A stretch of 64,000 bases of DNA from Polyangium jinanense (GTDB lineage: Bacteria > Myxococcota > Polyangia > Polyangiales > Polyangiaceae): contig NZ_JAGTJJ010000004.1 in the NCBI RefSeq assembly GCF_028435365.1, forward strand, positions 389,055-453,054, in the 5' to 3' direction. A model generated the notes under the pieces. That model ran no database searches. It worked only from the letters and a program-made list of their open reading frames with translations, and was not told the origin of the DNA. Both the position numbers and the translations under genes were made by a program. Below, piece after piece: positions 54,653 through 63,761 of the stretch. How positions within the stretch are numbered: the stretch's first letter is position 1; every line of letters starts with the position of its first letter.

Positions 54653-57600
54653 GTGAACGAGCGGACGACTTCACGTTTCAATTTGGATCACAACGCAGCG
54701 CAATACCCCCGAGCCGAGCCGGTGCACCGGCTCTTCGAGCAGCAGGTCGAGCGGACCCCACGCGCGGTCGCCGTCACCTGCGGGCAGGTGAACCTCACGT
54801 ATGCGGCGCTCGCCGAGCGAGCGAATCGGCTCTCGTGCAGGCTCCGACGCTGGGGGATCGGGCCGGGGAGCAAGGTCGGGATTCTCCTCGACCCCACGGC
54901 GGATGTCCCCGTGGCCATGCTGGGCATCTTGAAGGCGGGCGCCGCGTACGTACCGCTCGATCCGGCGCATCCGCACGCCCGCACCAGGTTCATCGTGGGC
55001 GACGCCGGCCTCTCGGTCCTGCTGACCGAGCCGTCGATTTCGCAGGGGCTCGGCGAGATCCCTGCACGCGTGGCTTTTCTCCCGGAGCTCTTGCTGGATC
55101 CGGCCGAGACCGAGCCCCTCCCGACGGTCCCCTCCCCCGAGGACCCTGCGTACATCATCTATACCTCGGGCACCACCGGGGATCCCAAGGGCGTGGTGAT
55201 CCCGCACCGCGCCCTCACGAGTTATGCCTGGTGCGCGAAGGAGCTCTACGCCGGCGCGGGCGCCGCGACGTTTCCTTTGTATTCATCGCTGGCCTTCGAT
55301 CTGACGGTGACGTCCCTCTTCGTCCCGCTGCTCGCGGGCGGCCGCATCATCGTGTATCCGGGCGCTTCGCCCATCGCGTCCCTGATGGCCGCCGTCCACG
55401 ACGAGCGCATCGATACCCTCAAGCTCACCCCGAGCCACCTCTCGCTCGTCGTTTCGCGTGACAACCGGGGCAGCCGTATCCGGCGAATGATCGTGGGGGG
55501 CGAGGCGCTGTCGACGAAGCTCGCGCGGCGCGCGCTGGAGAGCTTCGGGCCGCACCTCGAGATTTTCAACGAATACGGCCCCACGGAGGCGACCGTGGGC
55601 TGCATCGTCCACCCATTCGATCCTCACCGGGATAGCCTCGACAGCGTCCCCATTGGCCGGCCGCTACCCAATACGCGGGCCTACGTCCTCGACCCGTCGC
55701 GCGCGCCGGTGCCGGACGGCACGACCGGCGAGCTTTACCTCGCCGGCGATTGCCTGGCGACGGGCTACCTCGGGAATCCCGCCGAGGCGCAGGGCAGCTT
55801 TTTGGAAAACCCTCGCGCGCCTTCCGAGATCCTCTACAAGACGGGCGATCTCGCGCGGCGGCTCCCGGAGGGTGATCTCGAATTCCTCGGTCGAAGCGAC
55901 ACGCAGATCAAATTCGCCGGCCATCGCGTCGAGCTCGCGGGTATGCGGGCGCTCCTCCAGCGGCACCCGAAAGTGCGCGACAGCGTCGTCGTGCTCCGGG
56001 AGGATGAGAGCGGCCATGGCGCCCTCGTCGCCTATTACACGTCCGAAATGCCGCTCGCGCCCGGTGTCCTGCGGAGCTTCATGACTTCGCTCGTCAGCCA
56101 GGACATCGTCCCGAGCTTTTTCGTCCACGTCCCCAGCCTGCCGCTCACTTCGAACGGGAAGGTGGATACGGCCGCCTTGCCGTCCCTCGAAGACGTGCGG
56201 CAAACGGTGGGAAGCGCGTCGGCGCCGCCGCGCACGCCCGCGGAGGTCGAGCTCGCGGCGATATGGGCGCGCTCGCTCGGGCTCTCGCACGTGGGTATCG
56301 ACGACGATTTCTTCGAGCTCGGCGGGCACTCCTTGCTCGGCAATCGGATCATCCTGCAGATCCGCGAATCCTTCGGCGTCGACCTCAACATGCGCAGCAT
56401 CTTCGAAAACCGGACGATCGCCGCGCTCGCCCGCAGCATCGAGCAGGCCCGCGCGAGCGCGGCCGTGCGCCTCGGGAGCGATGAGGCGCAGGCGGAGCCG
56501 CCCCCCGACCTCCCGGCGCTCCCGTTCGACCTCGCCATGGCAGAGCGAAGCGCCTCGCCGGGCGCGCGGACGGCGAGGCGCAGCGACGAGGAGAACCTTC
56601 CGTCTGCCGAGTCCATCGCCGCGGTCGACGACATGGTCGGCGACTTCTACAGCCGTTTTCCCTGGCCGTGGAATAGCTCCAAGTTCGAGACGCTCGCCGA
56701 CCCCGATTTCGAGACGGTCATGGTGAGCCAGGAGGTCGGCGATTACGAGCATCGCGCCCTGCCCAGAGAGGCGTCGATCTGGGTCGCCGGGTGCGGGACC
56801 AACCAGGCGCTCTTGACGGCCCTGCGCTTCCCCAAGGCCCGGGTGCTCGGGACCGACCTATCCACCAAATCGCTCGAGATCTGCGCGGAAAGCGCGGCCG
56901 AGCTCGGCGTGAAAAACCTGGAGCTCAAGCTGGAGAGCATCAATGACGCGCCCTACGAGGGAGCATTCGACCACGTCGTGTGCACGGGCGTCATTCACCA
57001 CACCTATGACCCCGCCCACGCGCTCTCGCGACTGTCGCGCGCGATGAAACCCGACGGCCTGCTGGAGCTGCTCGTCTACAACCGGTTTCACCGCACGATC
57101 ACGAGCGCGTTCCAGAAGGCGATCCGGATCATGACGCGCGGGCTGTCGGCGAACGACTATGCCGTGGCCAAGCGGCTCGCCGCGGGGTTCGCGCTCGACA
57201 ATACGATGGCGAGGTTCATCAGCCGCCACCGCGACTGGGAGGAGTCCGACTTCGCCGATCTGCTCATCAACCCGGTCGAGCACAGCTACACCGTCGATTC
57301 GCTGGCCGAAATGGCGGAGGGATGCGACCTCGAGCTCGTCCGCCCCTGCATCAGCCTGTACGCCAAATATCGAGCGGAGAGCATCTTCTGGGAGATGTCC
57401 TACTCCGACCCCGACATCCAGCGCCTTTACGACAAGATGCCCGACCTCGACCGTTGGCGCGTGTCGAACCTCCTGATGCACGAGAAGTCGCCGATGCTGT
57501 GGTTCTATCTGCAGCGCAGGGACACGCCGAGGCCGCGGAAGTCGGAGCAGGAGCTCAATGCGGCCTTCCTGCAAACGCGGTTCGAGCGCGCGATCACCGA

Positions 57601-57841
57601 GCAACGCAGCTACATTCGTGGCACCGACGGCCGCTTCCGGGTCGCGCCGAGGTCGATCCGGTATCCGGCGTCGGTCCCGGACGATTCGGTGCGCGCGATC
57701 TACGAGCGATTCGATCGGAGCCGGGTCATGGGCGAGGTTTTTGCCGAGCTCGGGATCGAGCCGTCCTTCGCAAACGTGCAGCGCGCGCGGATTTACCTCA
57801 CGATCCCCGCATTTCCGTATCTCCGGGCGACCGTGGGATAA
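54653..57841 (+). CDS. NRPS with adenylation, carrier and methyltransferase domains
   Basis: About 1062 residues from GTG 54653 (GTG 54650 is equally possible). A-domain cores: YIIYTSGTTGDPKG (A3), NEYGPTEATV (A5), YKTGDLARR (A7), NGKVD (A10 Lys). A carrier domain with DDFFELGGHSLLGNRI (pantetheine Ser) follows near 570, then a C-terminal SAM-dependent methyltransferase with VAGCGTNQALLTAL and VLGTDLS. By eye the specificity code reads D-L-T-S-I-G-E-V-G-K, close to asparagine/aspartate codes. No condensation or thioesterase domain, so it is a single loading/modifying module whose partner is elsewhere. It ends before a long hairpin. Confidence 0.92.
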   Translation: MNERTTSRFNLDHNAAQYPRAEPVHRLFEQQVERTPRAVAVTCGQVNLTYAALAERANRLSCRLRRWGIGPGSKVGILLDPTADVPVAMLGILKAGAAYVPLDPAHPHARTRFIVGDAGLSVLLTEPSISQGLGEIPARVAFLPELLLDPAETEPLPTVPSPEDPAYIIYTSGTTGDPKGVVIPHRALTSYAWCAKELYAGAGAATFPLYSSLAFDLTVTSLFVPLLAGGRIIVYPGASPIASLMAAVHDERIDTLKLTPSHLSLVVSRDNRGSRIRRMIVGGEALSTKLARRALESFGPHLEIFNEYGPTEATVGCIVHPFDPHRDSLDSVPIGRPLPNTRAYVLDPSRAPVPDGTTGELYLAGDCLATGYLGNPAEAQGSFLENPRAPSEILYKTGDLARRLPEGDLEFLGRSDTQIKFAGHRVELAGMRALLQRHPKVRDSVVVLREDESGHGALVAYYTSEMPLAPGVLRSFMTSLVSQDIVPSFFVHVPSLPLTSNGKVDTAALPSLEDVRQTVGSASAPPRTPAEVELAAIWARSLGLSHVGIDDDFFELGGHSLLGNRIILQIRESFGVDLNMRSIFENRTIAALARSIEQARASAAVRLGSDEAQAEPPPDLPALPFDLAMAERSASPGARTARRSDEENLPSAESIAAVDDMVGDFYSRFPWPWNSSKFETLADPDFETVMVSQEVGDYEHRALPREASIWVAGCGTNQALLTALRFPKARVLGTDLSTKSLEICAESAAELGVKNLELKLESINDAPYEGAFDHVVCTGVIHHTYDPAHALSRLSRAMKPDGLLELLVYNRFHRTITSAFQKAIRIMTRGLSANDYAVAKRLAAGFALDNTMARFISRHRDWEESDFADLLINPVEHSYTVDSLAEMAEGCDLELVRPCISLYAKYRAESIFWEMSYSDPDIQRLYDKMPDLDRWRVSNLLMHEKSPMLWFYLQRRDTPRPRKSEQELNAAFLQTRFERAITEQRSYIRGTDGRFRVAPRSIRYPASVPDDSVRAIYERFDRSRVMGEVFAELGIEPSFANVQRARIYLTIPAFPYLRATVG

Positions 57842-57845
57842 AAAG

Positions 57846-57907
57846 GCTCCCGGAAGGGCGCAGGGCACAGCTCGCCCAGAGAGGTGCCCTCGCGCCCTCC
57901 CGGGAGC
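57846..57907. terminator. Long hairpin between convergent NRPS and sigma-factor genes
   Basis: Left arm from GCTCCCGG then AGGGCGC and AGGGCAC; right arm from GTGCCC, GCGCCCT and CCGGGAGC; about 22 pairs with one mismatch and one bulge around a loop of about 15. It serves both strands; no long T-tract, so termination would be by structure. Confidence 0.7.
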
Positions 57908-57943
57908 GCGCAACGTAACTTTCCGACGAACCCGATCCGGTCG

Positions 57944-59017
57944 TCAGCGCTGTACGGCCAAGGCCCGAAGCACCGCCGCGCGTAGGTTCTCCCGATCCTC
58001 GTCAGCCTGCGGCCTCTCGCGCGCGTCGAGCTCCACGAGCTCCAGCGCTCTCCGGGCGTTGCCGCGTCGCAATGCGGCCTTCGCCTTGAAAAGGCATGTA
58101 TCGGGTGACGCAGGGTCATCGGCTTTTCCCGCACCCGACGAATGGCCTGCCATCGGCGCCCGCCTCTCCGGCGCGACCACGCGCGTGACGGATGGCGCAT
58201 CCACGACGGGAGGACCCGCATCTGCACTCGATTCCGTCTTCGGCGCCGCGCTCCCCCTCGGCTCCGCCTGCACCACGACCGCCCCCGATTCATGGGCCGA
58301 GGCGGATGGCTTTGGCTGCGTGATGGCCAATGCAAGGACACCGGCCGCGACGCTCGGTACCACGCGGAGCGGCACGCCGAGTGCCCGCGCGTTGACACGG
58401 AAGAACCCGCGTACCCATGCCTCGAATGCCTCGACGACCCTCGCCGCCGCGAGGAAACTCCCGAGCCCGACCAGGACCACCACGGTGCGAATGCCGCGGG
58501 GCCTCTTGATCGTGTCGAGCGCCGCCAGCTCGATACGAGCCATTCTTCGGCCACGACGCAGCCACGTCTCGACCGACTTCACGCTCGCGCCGATCCTTTC
58601 CGCGGTTTCCTCGGCGTTTTCCCCGAGCGCATTGCCCTCGATCGCCCGCCGATACTCCAGTCGCAAGAGCGGCCAGATCCGCTCGATGCGCTGACGCTCC
58701 TCCAAAGCCGCGATCGCGTCGCGCGGATCGGCCGCGAGCAGCTCCAAGGCGGGCCCCTCCACGAGCTCCTGCCGTGCCAGCGCCCTGCGCTCCTTGATGT
58801 GCGAAAGGACGCGGAAACTCAGGATGGCCAGAAAGATTCTTTTCCGTTCGTCCGGCGCGCTCGGGAGCGGATCCTCTCGTGCACAAACGTCGACGAAAAC
58901 ATTGGCGATGACATCGTCTGCGTCCTGATCGTGAACGCCCTTTGCTCGTGCTCGCTCATAAAGAATCGGGACGAGCTCCCTGAGCTCATCGAATTCTTCT
59001 TTTTTGGGTTGGTTCAC
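57944..59017 (-). CDS. ECF-type sigma factor fused to a membrane domain
   Basis: A 357-residue protein. GTG at 59017 follows GAGAGG. Sigma-2 region (FDELRELVPILYERARAKGVHDQDADDVIANVFVDV; LSHIKERRA) and sigma-4 region (ENAEETAERIGASVKSVETWLRRGRR) make an ECF sigma, followed by hydrophobic segments GIRTVVVLVGLGSFLAAA and VVPSVAAGVLALAI and an external Pro/Ala-rich tail ending in an Ala/Arg-rich helix. The membrane part probably holds the sigma at the membrane until a signal. It is divergent from the exported protein at 59095 (77 bases), the likely target or sensor. Confidence 0.85.
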   Translation of the reverse strand: MNQPKKEEFDELRELVPILYERARAKGVHDQDADDVIANVFVDVCAREDPLPSAPDERKRIFLAILSFRVLSHIKERRALARQELVEGPALELLAADPRDAIAALEERQRIERIWPLLRLEYRRAIEGNALGENAEETAERIGASVKSVETWLRRGRRMARIELAALDTIKRPRGIRTVVVLVGLGSFLAAARVVEAFEAWVRGFFRVNARALGVPLRVVPSVAAGVLALAITQPKPSASAHESGAVVVQAEPRGSAAPKTESSADAGPPVVDAPSVTRVVAPERRAPMAGHSSGAGKADDPASPDTCLFKAKAALRRGNARRALELVELDARERPQADEDRENLRAAVLRALAVQR

Positions 59018-59094
59018 GGTAAAACCTCTCGGTCGCGACAGCGTCCCCTCACCCATAGAGGGTCGACGAGGCCCAAATCCCTTCAACGATCGAC

Positions 59095-60138
59095 ATGCAC
59101 CCCGAAAAAATCCGGGAGACAGTGTTTTACCGAACCAAACAGCGACCCAGGCTCGGTTTGGCGGTGCCGGCTCTCACGCTCGCCCTCTTGGCCGAAACCC
59201 CCGCGCACGCCGAGGAGTCCCACTACCGGGTGGAGCTCTCCGCAAAGCAGCTTCCGGCGTGCGACCGCCTCCAGGAATTCGAGGGCCTGCTCGATCTCGT
59301 GCTCGCACGGCCGCTCCTCGATCCACCTGCGTCGCGGGTCCTTTCGGCGCGTATCGTCCGGACAACCACGGGCGGATATGGCGTAGATCTCGTGTTCACG
59401 GATCCGGACGGCCACGTGCTCGACACGGTCCACCGCGAATATCCGGCCGCGATGTGTTGCCACGAGGTGCTCTACAAGGCGGCGCTCGCCGCGGCGCTCT
59501 GGATGGAGAACCGCGAAGCGCCCCCGGAGGAGCCGCCCGCGCCTGCAAAAGCGCCGGAGCCCTGCCCTTCGCCGAGCCCGCCTCCGCCCGCGGATCCGCC
59601 GCCCCCCGCGCCCCCGGAGCCTCCCGCGCCTGCGGTGCCGATCGAACGCCTTTGGTTCCTCGGGGCCGGCGGGCTGTTCGCGGTGGGCATCGCGCCCGAG
59701 GTCGTCGGCGGTGTGCAGCTCGGCGGCGGATTTCGTTTGGCAGAGCGGTGGACCCTCGAAGCGCATGCGCGCGCGACGTTCCCGCTGCTCACGCGGCCGC
59801 TCGGAGAGACGCAGGTCCGCGCGCAGACCGTGTCGACGACACTCGGGCCCTGTTATCAGCGCGGAGTGTTCGGGCTCTGCGGAGTCGTCCTGGGTGGAGC
59901 CACGTGGATGGAGACGACAAACCGGACGTACCCGATGCCGAGCCGTCGCGCCTTCCTCGGCCTCGCCGCCCGTGGGCTGCTGGAGCATCCGATCGGGGAT
60001 CGTCTGAAGGTACGCGTGGACGCCGAGATCGCATCCATCCTCTATCGCCCGCGGGTCAAGGAGGCAGACGACCCGATCCGGTGGCACACGGCGCCCGTCA
60101 CAGCGAACTTCGGGGCGTCGCTCCTCTACTGGTTCTGA
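59095..60138 (+). CDS. Hypothetical exported protein, divergent from sigma factor
   Basis: A 347-residue protein: signal LGLAVPALTLALLAETPAHA; a Cys-containing helical part (LPACDRLQEF, AMCCHEVLYKAALAAALWME); a Pro-rich spacer; then beta-strand-rich segments (LWFLGAGGLFAVGIAPEVVGGVQLGGGF, HPIGDRLKVRVDAEIASILY, SLLYWF at the end), which may be an outer-membrane barrel with a C-terminal aromatic residue. No family recognised. Being face to face with the ECF sigma gene suggests it is regulated by it or senses for it. Confidence 0.7.
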   Translation: MHPEKIRETVFYRTKQRPRLGLAVPALTLALLAETPAHAEESHYRVELSAKQLPACDRLQEFEGLLDLVLARPLLDPPASRVLSARIVRTTTGGYGVDLVFTDPDGHVLDTVHREYPAAMCCHEVLYKAALAAALWMENREAPPEEPPAPAKAPEPCPSPSPPPPADPPPPAPPEPPAPAVPIERLWFLGAGGLFAVGIAPEVVGGVQLGGGFRLAERWTLEAHARATFPLLTRPLGETQVRAQTVSTTLGPCYQRGVFGLCGVVLGGATWMETTNRTYPMPSRRAFLGLAARGLLEHPIGDRLKVRVDAEIASILYRPRVKEADDPIRWHTAPVTANFGASLLYWF

Positions 60139-60148
60139 CGCTGCACGA

Positions 60149-61294
60149 TCAGCTCACGGGCTCGCGGCAGCAGAACGTTGTCGCGCCCGTGAGGAAGACG
60201 TCCCCGACCGGCTCGCTGCCGTGCGGTTCGCAGGTGCCCGGCTGGTAGTCGAGCACCTCGGCGGCGATGCCGGCGAGCGCAACCCCGGACATGAGGAGGT
60301 GGCAACCACCCCCCATCTCGGGCGAGATGTCAACAGCCAAGCGCTCCGTCGTGCACGCCGCCTCGCTGTACACGTGCACCTTGACCGAGCACGTCGCGCC
60401 CGTCGGCGGCTCACACGAGCACGCCTCGCACTGCCGTTGATCGTCGACCTCTCCATAGAGGAGGTGCTTGTCCGGCCAGCCTTCGGGGCACGTCTCGTCT
60501 CCCTCGTGCATCACGCACGTGGCGAACGGCGCGCCCATACGCGGGAGACAAACCTCATCCGCGCCTTCGCACGCAGTCCAAGGCGTACGGGCGCAGGCGC
60601 GGGCAAACCGTGCGGCAAAACCTCCGGGCGCGAAGTGGGGCACTTCGGGCGGAGGATCACTGCCGCGTGGCGTGCAGGGCGGCTCCTCTATCGTGGGCGC
60701 GGAGATCAGGATCCCTCCGACACAGGGCACGCCGCCGCACTGGAGCCCCTCCGGGATCGAGTTCGTCGCGGAACATGTGCCTTCCCAATCCGCAGGAGGG
60801 TCGAAATTGGTCTGGACACCGCCGCCCGTGCATGCATCGGAGGTCACGGTCCATGTCGTCGGTACGTGGCACGCTCCTCCGACGGGCTCGTCACACGAGC
60901 ACGTCGGGCAGACGAGTCCCCACGCCGGCGCGGGCCTTCCTTCGAAGGCGATCTCGGGCGCGTTCTCCGGACAAACGGGCACGCTGATCTCCGCGCCCTC
61001 CGCGAGAAACACGGGATCCCAGTCGGGAGCAGGGACGACGCACGTGCCGTCCGTACATGAGGAGAGCGACCCATCCCCAGCCTCGGTGCCGCCATCGACG
61101 CACTCGGGGGGCGTCGGAGGAGCACCGTCCGGGCAATCCTCCGGCCAGGGGCAGAGGCAGCACTCCCGCGGCTGATCCGGCGGGCAGTCCGAGCCGATGG
61201 CCATGTCGTTGAACCAGCACCCGGAGGCGACGAGAGAGGCGACGGTGGCAGCCGTCGCGAGCCCAGCAGCGAAGAAGAGACGAACGCGCAACAT
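60149..61294 (-). CDS. Cys-rich hypothetical lipoprotein
   Basis: A 381-residue protein. ATG at 61294 gives RVRLFFAAGLATAATVASLVASGC as signal with lipobox Cys near 26. More than 20 Cys follow (CCLCPWPEDC, CPTCSCDEPVGGAC, CEACSCEPPTGATC), so it is a disulfide-stabilised surface protein with repeated CxC/CxxC units. It ends ten bases from the stop of the convergent gene. Role unknown. Confidence 0.74.
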   Translation of the reverse strand: MLRVRLFFAAGLATAATVASLVASGCWFNDMAIGSDCPPDQPRECCLCPWPEDCPDGAPPTPPECVDGGTEAGDGSLSSCTDGTCVVPAPDWDPVFLAEGAEISVPVCPENAPEIAFEGRPAPAWGLVCPTCSCDEPVGGACHVPTTWTVTSDACTGGGVQTNFDPPADWEGTCSATNSIPEGLQCGGVPCVGGILISAPTIEEPPCTPRGSDPPPEVPHFAPGGFAARFARACARTPWTACEGADEVCLPRMGAPFATCVMHEGDETCPEGWPDKHLLYGEVDDQRQCEACSCEPPTGATCSVKVHVYSEAACTTERLAVDISPEMGGGCHLLMSGVALAGIAAEVLDYQPGTCEPHGSEPVGDVFLTGATTFCCREPVS

Positions 61295-61379
61295 GAGCGG
61301 GATGCTACCGCGCCGACGGGCCGAGAGGCAACCGCGGACAAACCAGGCGGGCAGTCCGCCAGGAAATCGTCCGTTCATG

Positions 61380-61446
61380 TGCCCCGACAACCGAAAAACG
61401 TTTGTCCAGGGGCGGTGGTGGTGGTAAGGGGGAGTCTGTCGGGGCA
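61380..61446. promoter_or_regulatory. 10-base inverted repeat bracketing XRE promoter
   Basis: TGCCCCGACA at 61380-61389 and TGTCGGGGCA at 61437-61446, perfect, 47 bases apart. They flank the promoter of the XRE gene, as expected for looping or cooperative autoregulation. Confidence 0.5.
61402..61430 (+). promoter_or_regulatory. Promoter of second XRE gene
   Basis: TTGTCC at 61402-61407, 17-base spacer, TAAGGG at 61425-61430. The -35 is within CGTTTGTCC, the half-site also present upstream of the other XRE gene. Confidence 0.5.
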
Positions 61447-61478
61447 ACCCCCCGACCGAGACATCCGAGGAGACCACC

Positions 61479-61817
61479 ATGCCGCGAAGGAACACCCCTG
61501 ACCCCATCTCCGCCAAGATCGGCGCCCGGATCCGCTTGCTCCGCGCCGAACGTGTCATGACCCTGGTCGAGCTCGCCGATGCGAGTGGGCTCAACAAGGG
61601 ACACCTGTCGAGCATCGAGCAGGGGCTCGTGCGAATCAACTTCGAGACGCTGGTTCTGATTGCGAAAGCGCTCCGTGTGCAGCCGATGATCCTGGTCACG
61701 TTCCCGGACGAACACCCGATGGCGCGGATGGTGGAGCGCTGGAGAAAGCTGTCACCGGACGCGCTCGCGCGGGAGCTCGCGGAGGTGCGGGAGACGTTGA
61801 AGCGGATGAGGAATTAG
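61479..61817 (+). CDS. XRE-family transcription regulator, paralog of the 4.2-kb regulator
   Basis: A 112-residue DNA-binding protein: MPRRNTPDPISAKIGARIRLLRAERVMTL, then LNKGHLSSIEQGLVRINFETL, the same layout and helix as the regulator at 4248-4586, with a C-terminal helix of Arg/Glu. A GAGGAGA ribosome site precedes the ATG. It probably regulates itself through the upstream repeats. It is divergent from the Cys-rich lipoprotein gene. Confidence 0.88.
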   Translation: MPRRNTPDPISAKIGARIRLLRAERVMTLVELADASGLNKGHLSSIEQGLVRINFETLVLIAKALRVQPMILVTFPDEHPMARMVERWRKLSPDALARELAEVRETLKRMRN

Positions 61818-61955
61818 CCGGTGCGGAGAAACGCAGCGAGCGCCCGAAAGCCCTGAACACGGCCCCCGCGGGTCGAAGGGCGCTTGCGGCTTGCTCGACA
61901 CGATGGACGGGATCGTCACCTCCAAGGAGGTGGACATGATATAGATGACGAAGCC

Positions 61956-63047
61956 ATGAAAGCGCGTCTCCAGGATCCGCGTGCCTTATCGAAAATGTTT
62001 CGTTTGATCGCCACGCTCGCCGTTCCGCCGGCGAGCGTGGCGGCTGTGGCGGTCGGTTGCGGGGGAGGGAGCGGGGGAGGCAGCTACGATTGTGGCTCGC
62101 ATCCTTTCACGGAGGAAAGGCACCACTCCTGTCCGACGGAGGAGGAGGCGCAAAAGGCGTGGGAGGCCCAGACGCCCGAGGGGCGTGAATCCACGAGGGC
62201 GAGGCTCGTTCAGGCAGGTCTCGTCGATGCGGGGACGAGCGCGGACGCAAGCGAGGACGGCGGCGCGAGCGTGGCCATGCCTGATTTCGGCTCCTGCCAG
62301 GCGCGTTGCACGGCATTCAACCCGATGGGTGATTGCCCGATCCACGCGACCGCGGACAGGTGCGAGGTTGTCTGCACGATGACGGGTTTTCACCCCTGTG
62401 GGCGGAGGCCTGCGGGATATGCGGGGCCGCGTGGGGGTCGTTCGAGACGTTTGGCGGGGCGATACCTGGCCGGATCCGCGGCGCTCGAAGCGGCGAGCGT
62501 GGAGGCTTTCGAAGGTTTGGCTGAGGAGCTTGCGAAGCACGGCGCGCCGGACGATTTGATTTCGCTCGCGAAACGGAGCGCCGAGGACGAGCGGCGGCAT
62601 ACGCGCACGACGAGACGTCTAGCCCAAAGGTTCGGGGGGGAGTATCTGGCCCCGAACGTGCGTCGAAGGCGGGCGCGAACGCTCCGAGCGATGGCGAGGG
62701 AAAACGCCGTGGAGGGATGTGTTCGCGAGGCCTACGGAGCGCTGATCGCAACGTTCCAGGCGGCCCACGCGCGGGATCCGAAGGTGCGTCGAGCGATGCA
62801 GGTGATCGCGGCGGACGAGACGAGACATGCGGCGCTCGCCTGGAGGATCGCCTCCTGGGTCGAGAGCAAGCTCGACGAAAAGGCGCGGCGCGCCCTGGCC
62901 GCCGCACGTCGAAAGGCGGCCAGGGAGCTCCTGCTCTCCGCTGACAAACCGGTGGATCTCGAGCTCATCGAGGACCTTGGCTTGCCGAGCCGAGAGGTCG
63001 CCCTGCGCTTGTCGAGAGCCTTTTCGGAAGGTCTCGCAGGCTGTTGA
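61956..63047 (+). CDS. Ferritin-like-domain lipoprotein
   Basis: A 363-residue protein. ATG 61956 (or 61995) leads into RLIATLAVPPASVAAVAVGC, a lipoprotein signal. An acidic region with Cys (CHPF-like, CQARCTAFN, CEVVCTMTG) follows. The C-terminal 200 residues form a four-helix bundle with ferritin-like motifs: LEAASVEAFEGLAEELA, SAEDERRH (ExxH) and ARENAVEGC, ADETRHAALAW (ExxH), the layout of a diiron centre. It may store or oxidise iron outside the cytoplasm. The gene is downstream of the XRE gene and may be regulated by it. Confidence 0.78.
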   Translation: MKARLQDPRALSKMFRLIATLAVPPASVAAVAVGCGGGSGGGSYDCGSHPFTEERHHSCPTEEEAQKAWEAQTPEGRESTRARLVQAGLVDAGTSADASEDGGASVAMPDFGSCQARCTAFNPMGDCPIHATADRCEVVCTMTGFHPCGRRPAGYAGPRGGRSRRLAGRYLAGSAALEAASVEAFEGLAEELAKHGAPDDLISLAKRSAEDERRHTRTTRRLAQRFGGEYLAPNVRRRRARTLRAMARENAVEGCVREAYGALIATFQAAHARDPKVRRAMQVIAADETRHAALAWRIASWVESKLDEKARRALAAARRKAARELLLSADKPVDLELIEDLGLPSREVALRLSRAFSEGLAGC

Positions 63048-63074
63048 GGACCGCCGCGAGCGGCCTGGAGCTTC

Positions 63075-63246
63075 GAGGGTGTTCCGCAGGCGTACGGACC
63101 TCACCCACCCCAACCCTCCCTCTCCACACGGTGGAGAGGGAGGGAGTTTCCGGCTCGATCCAGCGCCTTTCGCCCCCTCTCCGCCGCGCGGAGAGGGGGT
63201 CGGGGGGGTGAGGTTCTGGGGCCGACGACGTCTGTGGAACACCCTC
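63075..63246. mobile_element. MITE-like element with nested hairpins
   Basis: Terminal inverted repeats GAGGGTGTTCCGCAG at 63075-63089 and its near-complement CTGTGGAACACCCTC at 63232-63246 (14 of 15 pairs). Inside are two perfect hairpins (63114-63144, 14-base arms; 63173-63199, 12-base arms), and the outer CTCACCC/GGGTGAG segments also pair. Such nested GC-rich palindromes are typical of dispersed intergenic repeats. No transposase is encoded. Confidence 0.7.
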
Positions 63247-63269
63247 TTAGGGAGGCGGGTGCCTGTGGC

Positions 63270-63761
63270 TCAGGCCGGGGAGGGCTTGGTCTTCTCCGCG
63301 GCCTTCTTGTTCTTTTCGCGCATGGCGGCGATCTTCTGGCCGACGGCGAAGTGATACGCGAGGAGCGGCTCGAACGGGGCGGCCACCTCCGTGCCATTGG
63401 GTAGCCGGTCGGCCCGACGCCGTACCTGATGCGCCATCTCGCCGAGGCGGAACGCAATCGCGTGATTGCGCATGAGGCGCGTCTCGTGGAGGAGCTCGAG
63501 GAGCTTCTCGACCGCGGGCACGACCTCGTCGATACGCTTGGACGTTTCCCAGTCCGCTCCGAGCTCGGCGACCTCGATCTCACTGAGGCCGGCCCGCTGC
63601 CGAACCGCGGGGTCTGCAAGGAGAATGGCCTTGATGGCGCTCGCGTACCCGTCGCGGAGCTTGCTCAACCGGGCAATGTGATCGGGGGTGATGTCGACGA
63701 GGTCGAGATCGGTGACGTCGATGCTGCGATCGCCGGGCTGGGGATGCTTGGAATCACTCAT
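63270..63761 (-). CDS. Small hypothetical protein
   Basis: A 163-residue soluble, mainly helical protein: DLVDITPDHIARLSKLRDGYASAI, ELGADWETSKRIDEVVPAVEKLLELLHETRLMRNHAIAFRLGEMAHQV, and a Lys-rich end (REKNKKAAEKTK). The middle looks like a coiled-coil bundle. Not recognised. It is convergent with the MITE and ferritin-like gene. Confidence 0.6.
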   Translation of the reverse strand: MSDSKHPQPGDRSIDVTDLDLVDITPDHIARLSKLRDGYASAIKAILLADPAVRQRAGLSEIEVAELGADWETSKRIDEVVPAVEKLLELLHETRLMRNHAIAFRLGEMAHQVRRRADRLPNGTEVAAPFEPLLAYHFAVGQKIAAMREKNKKAAEKTKPSPA

